Shown: positions 1 to 4,841 of the stretch, piece by piece
How positions within the stretch are numbered: the first letter of the stretch is position 1
Layout of the letters: the number at the start of each line of letters is the position of its first letter
Assembly (NCBI GenBank): GCA_026387165.1
Contig: JAPLMG010000127.1
Coordinates: 1-6,308, forward strand
Length of the DNA stretch: 6,308 nt
Source: Candidatus Omnitrophota bacterium
GTDB lineage: Bacteria > Omnitrophota > Gorgyraeia > 2-01-FULL-45-10
Reading direction: 5' to 3'
Translations under genes and position numbers: made by a program
The notes under the pieces: model-generated
Databases searched by the model: none
What the model was told of the DNA's origin: nothing
What the model saw: the letters and a program-made list of their open reading frames with translations, nothing else

Positions 1-907
1 GCTCAAAAGCTTTATTCCTCTTTACCGCTTCGGCATAGTTCTTCTTGTATTGTTTCAGTTCCGCGGCAAGCGCATCTTTCTCTTTTACTACGGCGTCTTT
101 CTCTTTCACGGCTTGCGATGAGAGCTTCTTTTCGTACTTCAGGCCATCCGACATCTTCTTCTTATCCTTCTTCAGGAAATCGGCCTCTTTTTTAGATGCT
201 CCCAGGCTGTCGTTTTCCTTTTCGAGGCGCGCCAGCTCGCTGTGAAGCTTCGCGGACTCTTTCTGCCGGGAGAGAAGCTCTTCGCGCAACTTTTTGGTCT
301 TCTCTTCTACGGCACCGGCGTCCGGAAGATCCGGGCCTTTCTTCCTGAGAGACGCCATCTCCTTCTGAAAGGCGAGATTCTCCCTCTTCAGGAACTCAAG
401 CTCCTCTTCGAGCCTTTCCGAGCGTTTATCGGATGGCATGCCGCTCTTCAAAGACGCCACATCTTTCTTCAGGATAAGATTCTCCCTCTTCAGGGACTCC
501 TTCTCCTCGTCGGGTTTCCCGGGCTGCTTATCGGATCCCGCGGCCGCCGGTGAGCCCTTGGGTTCCCTGATGGTCTTCTGCAGTTCCGAAAGCTCTCTCT
601 TCAGGGACTCTATCTCTCTTACGGCCTCCGCCGCCGGCTTACTCTGGTTCCTCTCGTCCATCAGCTGCTTTATCCGGACCAAAAAATTACTCCGGTCCTC
701 TTTCAGCGCCGCATTATCCCTTTCGAGGGCCGCGCACTTCGCTTCTAATCCTGAGGTTTCTTTTACGAGTTCCGCGCGCGCCGCCTCAGTCTCTTCTAAT
801 TTTTTCGATGCCTCTTTGAACTTATTGTCGAAGAGGGCCGAGGCTTCCCCCGCAAAAAGAAATAGTATGGCTGCTAACAGAACGACCGATATCCTGACAT
901 TCTTCAT
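1..907 (-). CDS. Secreted coiled-coil protein, 3' end outside window (partial)
   Basis: The frame opens at ATG 907-905 and stays open for 302 codons to the left edge, so the C-terminus is missing. Residues 1-24 form a clear Sec signal peptide: basic start (MKNVR), hydrophobic core, and an A-S-A site before L25. There is no lipobox, so the product should be periplasmic or exported. Residues 30-300 are almost all Glu/Lys/Leu/Ala-rich with heptad-like spacing, indicating long coiled coils broken by Pro/Gly-rich linkers near 115-135, 153-163 and 190-198. An E-(S/F)-L-K-R-E-(L/N) motif recurs at residues 100, 137 and 171. The start is fixed by AAGGAG 7 nt upstream. The gene begins 4 nt after the secretin stop, so it is probably co-translated and may serve the secretin complex, for example as a spacer or scaffold. 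I do not recognise a named family. The reading frame is secure; the function is not. Confidence 0.85.
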   Translation of the reverse strand, partial: MKNVRISVVLLAAILFLFAGEASALFDNKFKEASKKLEETEAARAELVKETSGLEAKCAALERDNAALKEDRSNFLVRIKQLMDERNQSKPAAEAVREIESLKRELSELQKTIREPKGSPAAAGSDKQPGKPDEEKESLKRENLILKKDVASLKSGMPSDKRSERLEEELEFLKRENLAFQKEMASLRKKGPDLPDAGAVEEKTKKLREELLSRQKESAKLHSELARLEKENDSLGASKKEADFLKKDKKKMSDGLKYEKKLSSQAVKEKDAVVKEKDALAAELKQYKKNYAEAVKRNKAFE

Positions 908-911
908 GAGC

Positions 912-2792
912 TCACTCCTTAATATTGGGCTTCTCTTCGGCTTCTTTCCAGAGATCGGAATATTCAATATACGGCTTCATCGTCTTGTCGGGCGCAGGGG
1001 CCGCCTTATTAAAATCGGTCCCGGCGGTAAACTTCGGATAAGCCCTGCTTCCTTTGCCGGGTTTATCCATGATATCCCGGTCGTCTCCGGTGGTCACGCT
1101 GTCGCCGGTAATTATGTGCGGCGTCATCATTATGATGAGCTCCGTCCTCTCCTTTTTACCTGTGCTGGATTTGAAGAGAGCCCCGATGACCGGTAGCTGG
1201 CTCAGGCCCGGTATCCCATCATCCGCAGAGACCTTCTCGTCCTTGCGCAGACCCCCGATAATTATCGTGCAGTTGTCCTTGACCATGACCGTAGTTTCGG
1301 CCATCGACGTATCTATGATCGGTATCTTGTTGTTGGACGGCGTGATCAGCGTGTCGACGACGCTCGAGATCTCCGGCTTGACCTTCATCGTTATGTAGCC
1401 ATCATCGTTTATCGTAGGCGTCACCGAAAGCTGTATCCCGACATCCACAAACGTCACTTCCTCGGATACGGTAGATGTGGTCTGGCCGGTCGTCGTGGTG
1501 GTCGTGACATACGCCTGGCGCTCTCCTATGTGTATCCTCGCTTCCTGGTTATTCACAACGGCGATCTTCGGGTTGGAAAGTATCTGCGTCTTGCCGAGGG
1601 TCTTAAGATATCTTATGAGAAGGTCAAAGTCATATTTTTCGCTTACGAGGCCCATGTGGAGTAATTCGCCCGGCTTTACCGCGCCGCCTCCGGTGTTCGT
1701 GGCGGCGTTTCCGCTGAAAGGTATGCCGGCGCCGTACCCTCTTGTGGCCTTGGTAGCGTCTAGAAAAGACTGGCGCGACGGAAACAGGGACCCCGCCGTG
1801 CTCGGCGCGATCTGCAGAACGCTAAAGGGCGTGGAGCCGACATACATCATCCCCAGTTTTTGGGCCAGGCCCCCTAATCCCTCCCACTCTATACCCTCGG
1901 ACTTACTGTCAGTGAGCTTAACCTTCACTATCGTCGTGTCAATAAGGACCTCTCTTGTCTTCTTGTCCATCGCCGCTATCAATAGCTCTATATCGGGCAT
2001 CCTGCCCGGCAGCGCCTGTATGATGATCTGGTTAGACCTCTCGTCCGCTTTTACGAACCCGACTTTTTTAGCGTCGAGCTGCGACTTGAGCTGCTCCTCC
2101 ACTTCTTTGGCCTTGGCATACTTCAGTACGAAGACACGCACAAGGTTCTTCTCCTCCATCTTTACCATCGCCTTTTCTATCTCCCGCATATTCCCGGGGG
2201 TGTCCATGACCAGCGTCGTTCCGGAATCGGGCTCAACGAGAACCCTGCCTATATCGCTCTTCAACGCGTCGAGCATGCTGAACGCCTGTTCAGGGATCGC
2301 GTAGCTAAGCTTAAAGATCTTTACCTCGCGGATATCGGAGAATTTCTTTCCGAAGAGCGCCTTATATTCTTCTTCCGTCATCACGTTATATATATCTCTC
2401 TCTTTTGAGTATGCCAGGCCGTTCGACCTGAGCATTATGTCAAATACGTCTTTAACGGCCACGTTCTCCACCATAAGCGTAACCCTGCCGGCAACGTTTT
2501 TGGTGGCTATTATATTCGCGGCGGCCTTCATCGCCAGATACTTCAGCGCCTCGATCACTTCTATGTTGCGCAGGTCCAGCGAGACCCTGCCTTCCATCCC
2601 GCCGACGATCATATCATTCGGTATGGGCGGGACCGGAGCCTGGCTTGGGGAGGATGAAGTAGTCTGGGTGGGACCCGCTTCCGCAAGAGCCTCCTCGGCG
2701 CTGATGCTTAAGGACGGGAAAAATAGGCCATGAGCGGCATAACCGATCAGCCATAGGATGACAAAAATTTTACGTGAACCGGCGCCTGTCAT
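912..2792 (-). CDS. Secretin of the GspD/PilQ family (outer-membrane secretion channel)
   Basis: This 626-residue protein has the full secretin plan. Residues 1-32 are a signal peptide (R7-K8, hydrophobic 9-25), followed by a Ser/Thr/Pro linker to about 60. Residues 68-138 resemble the N0/STN domain (GRVTLMVENVAVKDVFDIML). Two short secretin N domains follow at about 154-214 and 218-276. The barrel-forming C domain starts at 281 (REVLIDTTIVKVKL) and ends near 562; it contains SNPKIAVVNNQEARIHIGE (406-424), a Thr-rich gate stretch (430-441) and the family signature GIPGLSQLPVIGALF (526-540). Known secretins form 12-15-subunit rings that pass folded substrates or pili. With N0 plus two N domains it lies between PilQ and GspD, so I give no symbol. 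About 64 residues follow the barrel. The start overlaps the preceding stop as ATGA; a GAGGAG at 2809-2804 precedes it by 11 nt. Family assignment is certain, system type is not. Confidence 0.95.
   Translation of the reverse strand: MTGAGSRKIFVILWLIGYAAHGLFFPSLSISAEEALAEAGPTQTTSSSPSQAPVPPIPNDMIVGGMEGRVSLDLRNIEVIEALKYLAMKAAANIIATKNVAGRVTLMVENVAVKDVFDIMLRSNGLAYSKERDIYNVMTEEEYKALFGKKFSDIREVKIFKLSYAIPEQAFSMLDALKSDIGRVLVEPDSGTTLVMDTPGNMREIEKAMVKMEEKNLVRVFVLKYAKAKEVEEQLKSQLDAKKVGFVKADERSNQIIIQALPGRMPDIELLIAAMDKKTREVLIDTTIVKVKLTDSKSEGIEWEGLGGLAQKLGMMYVGSTPFSVLQIAPSTAGSLFPSRQSFLDATKATRGYGAGIPFSGNAATNTGGGAVKPGELLHMGLVSEKYDFDLLIRYLKTLGKTQILSNPKIAVVNNQEARIHIGERQAYVTTTTTTGQTTSTVSEEVTFVDVGIQLSVTPTINDDGYITMKVKPEISSVVDTLITPSNNKIPIIDTSMAETTVMVKDNCTIIIGGLRKDEKVSADDGIPGLSQLPVIGALFKSSTGKKERTELIIMMTPHIITGDSVTTGDDRDIMDKPGKGSRAYPKFTAGTDFNKAAPAPDKTMKPYIEYSDLWKEAEEKPNIKE
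915..920 (-). promoter_or_regulatory. Ribosome binding site of the coiled-coil gene, inside the secretin gene end
   Basis: AAGGAG reads on the minus strand with 7 nt to the ATG at 907. The same six bases are the last two sense codons (Lys-Glu) of the secretin, directly followed by its TGA. Such an arrangement suggests that ribosomes finishing the secretin reinitiate on the coiled-coil gene. Confidence 0.8.
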
Positions 2793-3463
2793 TTTAACTC
2801 TATCTCCTCACCCTCATAGGACAGAATGACCTTGTCTTTAAATACCGCCTGCACCTTCACCGGGCCCACCATCTGGCCCCGTTTGACAAAAAAAGTCCGC
2901 AGCGCCGCTTCATCCTCTATCATTACCTCGGGATCGCCGGACCATGATATGCCGACTAATTTCAGGCGCTGCGTCGCTTCAACCGCTTTCGATACAGCGC
3001 TTGGCGCCATTGGCGTGGGCGGCTGTTTTATCGATCCGATATTGAAGATGTCCCGCTGGCTCACTATCTCCGTGTAGTTCGATAAGGCCTTATTGAGCCC
3101 GGCTATATTTTTTATCTCGGCCATACTCTGCGCGCCGATTGAACCAAGCTGCAAAGCGCTCATCTTATTAAAACGCATCAGGTCCATGCCTATCCTCTGT
3201 ACGAAATATACCGCCAGAATCGCGATGACAACTACCAGGATCCGGTTTATGCCCCTGAGATCGATACTATGAATATCGCCGGGATGCCAGGCCTTAAGGT
3301 TTTGCTTCAGAAAAGAGAGCCGCCCCATCCACGCGCCGGGAGACAAAAAACTCAAGCCCCGGTGCTTTATAACGCTGCCCCGCGCATCGCCTTTTTTGGC
3401 GGGCCGGTCTTCTATCAAACTCAATAACTGTTTTTCTGGAGTAGCGAATCTTTCCTTTGCCAT
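2789..3463 (-). CDS. GspC/PilP-like single-pass inner-membrane protein
   Basis: The product has 224 residues: a basic cytoplasmic segment (1-73), one membrane helix (about 74-90, ILVVVIAILAVYFVQRI), and a periplasmic part. The periplasmic part has a stretch ending in a GspC-like R-D-I-F (137-140), a short Pro-rich linker (147-155), and a C-terminal beta-rich domain (167-224, LKLVGISWSGDPEVMIEDE onward). This matches the topology of GspC, whose HR domain contacts secretin N domains, and the fold of PilP. It lacks a PDZ domain, so it is shorter than classical GspC. It lies between the ATPase and the secretin genes: its first 43 nt overlap the ATPase gene, and its TGA overlaps the secretin ATG. 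The ATG at 3463 is preferred because AAGGG/AGAGG lie just upstream and the conserved-looking PEKQLLSLIED (9-19) falls before the next Met at 46. Assignment rests on topology, motif and neighbourhood, not on strong identity. Confidence 0.8.
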   Translation of the reverse strand: MAKERFATPEKQLLSLIEDRPAKKGDARGSVIKHRGLSFLSPGAWMGRLSFLKQNLKAWHPGDIHSIDLRGINRILVVVIAILAVYFVQRIGMDLMRFNKMSALQLGSIGAQSMAEIKNIAGLNKALSNYTEIVSQRDIFNIGSIKQPPTPMAPSAVSKAVEATQRLKLVGISWSGDPEVMIEDEAALRTFFVKRGQMVGPVKVQAVFKDKVILSYEGEEIELK

Positions 3464-4293
3464 CCGGCCCTTGCCTCTTCCTGTAGCATCTCCGTGACCA
3501 ACGCGCCATCGACCACAAATTTATTTCTCAAGACAAGGCGCTTGAGCGCCTTGTGGCACAACATCGTTATCTGCCTCGGGTAACCCCTGCTGTTTTCATA
3601 TATCTCCCGCAGCGCGTCATCGAGAAAGAGGTGCATGCTGGCCCTGTAACCCGCCTGACGGATGCGGAACTCTATCATCTCTTTGGCCTCATTAAACTCG
3701 AGCGGATTTAACGTGTATTTGAAACTTATGCGGTCGAAGAAATTCGGAATATTCAATATGGTGGAGTGGAGCTCCAATTGTCCCAGAAGCACCAGCTGCA
3801 GTAATTTGAATTCATTAGTCTCGTAATTGAGCAGGAGCCGCAGGATCTCGAGAGAGCTCTCGTTGAGCTTCTGGGCCTCGTCGATGATCAGGGCGACGAT
3901 CTTATTTTCCGTTACGCCTTTCTGGAAGAGGAACTTCTCCAGCGCCTCTCTTAAGTCCAGGATCGTAGCCAGCCCGTCGTCCTTAAACCCTTCTATCTCG
4001 AAGTTCCTGACGAGAGCGGTGATAAGCATCTTTTCGTTCTCGAAAGAGGGGTCGAGTATCATGTGAAATACAAAATCTTCCCTGTCTTTTAATTCCTGTA
4101 TCAATTTTCTGGAGAGAGTAGTCTTGCCGGTGCCTACATCACCGAGAATGACCGAAAGGCCCCTTTTGAGCCGAAGCTCTATGAGGAGGTTGGTGAGAGC
4201 GATCTCGTGTTCCCGGGAAAGATAAAAAAAATCGGGATCGGGACTCGTTGAAAACGGCTCTTTTTCAAAGCCCAGTATCTTAAAATAGCTCAC
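3421..4293 (-). CDS. ExeA/GspA-like AAA+ ATPase
   Basis: This 290-residue soluble protein is an ExeA-type AAA+ ATPase. It opens with the family's usual YFKILGFEKEPFSTSPDPDFFY (residues 3-24). The Walker A loop is GDVGTGKTT (51-59), Walker B is VALIIDEAQ (133-141), a sensor-1-like strand is LVLLGQ (167-172), a candidate Arg finger is R188 in FFDRI, and GYPRQI (237-242) supplies the sensor-2 Arg. All catalytic elements look intact. In Aeromonas, ExeA works with ExeB to place the secretin ExeD, using a membrane helix and a C-terminal peptidoglycan-binding domain; both are absent here, as the protein ends soon after the AAA lid. The start is GTG at 4293-4291: an in-frame TAA lies at 4299-4297, and TTAGGG at 4306-4301 sits 7 nt upstream. 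It is the first gene of the presumed secretin operon. Related transposition ATPases (TniB/MuB) share the fold, but the neighbours favour secretion. Confidence 0.92.
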   Translation of the reverse strand: MSYFKILGFEKEPFSTSPDPDFFYLSREHEIALTNLLIELRLKRGLSVILGDVGTGKTTLSRKLIQELKDREDFVFHMILDPSFENEKMLITALVRNFEIEGFKDDGLATILDLREALEKFLFQKGVTENKIVALIIDEAQKLNESSLEILRLLLNYETNEFKLLQLVLLGQLELHSTILNIPNFFDRISFKYTLNPLEFNEAKEMIEFRIRQAGYRASMHLFLDDALREIYENSRGYPRQITMLCHKALKRLVLRNKFVVDGALVTEMLQEEARAGWQRKDSLLQKNSY

Positions 4294-4300
4294 TATTTAT

Positions 4301-4306
4301 CCCTAA
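4301..4306 (-). promoter_or_regulatory. Ribosome binding site that fixes the GTG start of the ATPase
   Basis: TTAGGG on the minus strand ends 7 nt before the GTG at 4293. It is a modest Shine-Dalgarno match (AGGG). Together with the in-frame TAA at 4299-4297 it leaves the GTG as the only sensible start for a full-length product. GTG plus a weak site suggests moderate translation. Confidence 0.6.
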
Positions 4307-4368
4307 CGGATTAAAAGTATGGGTAATGGACCAGCGTAAATAAGCGCTCCTACGGGATGAGAAAAGCT

Positions 4369-4468
4369 GTCATTCCCGAATGCTTTTATCGGGAATCTAA
4401 ACAAAATAAAATCCTCGCCGTAGATTCCCGCTCCCCGCTTTCGCGGGGACAAGTTTCGCGGGAATGAC
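4369..4468. repeat. 100-bp inverted-repeat element with GTCATTCCCG termini (REP-pair-like)
   Basis: The element begins GTCATTCCCG and ends with the exact reverse complement CGGGAATGAC. Inside, CGGGAATCTA (4390-4399) pairs perfectly with TAGATTCCCG (4421-4430), and TCCCCGC (4432-4438) pairs with GCGGGGA (4443-4449). Alternatively each half folds alone: ATTCCCGA 4372-4379 with TCGGGAAT 4389-4396, and ATTCCCGC 4424-4431 with GCGGGAAT at about 4458-4465. It therefore looks like two REP-type palindromes in inverted orientation. On the minus-strand RNA the central GC-rich hairpin has a GAAA (GNRA) loop. ATTCCC...GGGAAT palindromes are a common dispersed type in bacteria (dRS3 in Neisseria is an example) and some are mobilised by RAYT transposases. 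I see no target duplication. Confidence 0.8.
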
Positions 4469-4545
4469 ATAACGGATCTCTTCTCTACGCTAAGCCAGCA
4501 CAAATATGAAAGCTCTATATCCATTGGCGCCACTACAATGTATAA

Positions 4546-4565
4546 ATGATATATAACTATATCAT
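4546..4565. promoter_or_regulatory. 20-bp palindrome over the -10 box (operator candidate)
   Basis: ATGATATA (4546-4553) and TATATCAT (4558-4565) are perfect inverted repeats around a 4-nt centre. The palindrome covers the whole -10 hexamer and the expected transcription start, where repressor sites often lie. AT-rich sequence gives such symmetry by chance more easily, so the operator role is inference. Confidence 0.4.
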
Positions 4566-4583
4566 AGAAGCATACTTTGTCAA
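4549..4583 (-). promoter_or_regulatory. Sigma70-type promoter of the secretin operon
   Basis: On the minus strand a perfect -35 box TTGACA (4583-4578) is followed after 16 bp by TATAGT (4561-4556), five of six matches to the -10 consensus. The predicted start is near 4549. A run of seven A (4612-4606) lies roughly 55-65 bp upstream of that start and could act as a distal UP element. It is correctly oriented for the ATPase-secretin gene group. No experimental support is available, but this is the best promoter-like site in the window. Confidence 0.65.
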
Positions 4584-4708
4584 TAGAAACAGACGAAATT
4601 CTAACTTTTTTTATTAACAACAGAGATTCAGCCCTATGAGCGCCCCCCTATTAGTACCCTGTCATTGCGAACTCTAATGGAGGCCCCAAAGGGGCTGAAG
4701 CAACCTCT

Positions 4709-4733
4709 ACTAAATTTTTTACGAAAATTTAGT
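4709..4733. repeat. Perfect 10-bp AT-rich hairpin inside the 206-bp element
   Basis: ACTAAATTTT (4709-4718) pairs perfectly with AAAATTTAGT (4724-4733) around a 5-nt loop. It is followed by GCCTAC (4734-4739), a hexamer that also follows the next hairpin. It has no downstream U-run on either strand in the right place for an intrinsic terminator. Confidence 0.75.
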
Positions 4734-4748
4734 GCCTACTGCTTGTCT

Positions 4749-4775
4749 ATATAGTTTTCCTACGGAAAACTATAT
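4749..4775. repeat. Perfect 12-bp hairpin with 3-nt loop inside the 206-bp element
   Basis: ATATAGTTTTCC (4749-4760) pairs without mismatch with GGAAAACTATAT (4764-4775). GCCTAC follows at 4776-4781. It is the longest perfect palindromic arm in the window. No U-tract follows on the minus strand, so it is not a canonical terminator for the TPR gene. Confidence 0.8.
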
Positions 4776-4790
4776 GCCTACAAACTGCCG

Positions 4791-4821
4791 ATAGCCTTAC
4801 TGGCTATAGCCTTGCGGGCTA
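4791..4821. repeat. Tandem pair of 15-bp self-complementary units
   Basis: Two adjacent 15-bp units, 4792-4806 and 4807-4821, have the form TAGCC-N5-GGCTA and match at 13 of 15 positions; they differ only in the loop (TTACT against TTGCG). Each can fold into a 5-bp hairpin. The pattern suggests unit duplication with stem conservation. Confidence 0.7.
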
Positions 4822-4841
4822 AAAGCGGGATTGCTTCGCCC

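Larger units (their letters stand above)
4294..4555 (-). other. Presumed 5' leader of the secretin operon
   Basis: About 255 nt separate the predicted transcription start (near 4549) from the GTG start of the ATPase. The stretch carries the 100-bp inverted-repeat element (4369-4468) and otherwise AT-rich sequence. I see no convincing small gene: the open frames crossing it read through the repeat and give a composition typical of translated repeats. I recognise no known riboswitch. Confidence 0.45.

Noticed and set aside
1477..1502. GGT/CGT-rich stretch as a microsatellite
   Set aside because: It encodes the Thr-rich gate region of the secretin with mixed codons and has no regular unit.
438..2304. 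Long plus-strand open frames (about 250-275 codons at 438-1196 and 1477-2304)
   Set aside because: They lie antisense to the coiled-coil and secretin genes, whose signal peptides, domains and ribosome sites are clear. The plus-strand products are Ser/Phe/Leu-rich, as expected for shadows.
4304..4477. Direct repeat TAACGGAT at 4304-4311 and 4470-4477 as a target-site duplication
   Set aside because: An 8-bp match within about 550 bp is expected by chance, and the two copies do not sit symmetrically at the ends of the 100-bp element.
4303..4620. A 105-codon open frame on the minus strand across the leader
   Set aside because: It reads straight through the 100-bp repeat, has no Shine-Dalgarno at its ATG, starts upstream of the predicted promoter, and its composition is that of a translated repeat.
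4709..4821. Hairpins as intrinsic terminators of the TPR gene
   Set aside because: None is followed by a U-run on the minus strand. They may still slow polymerase, but a terminator call is not supported.
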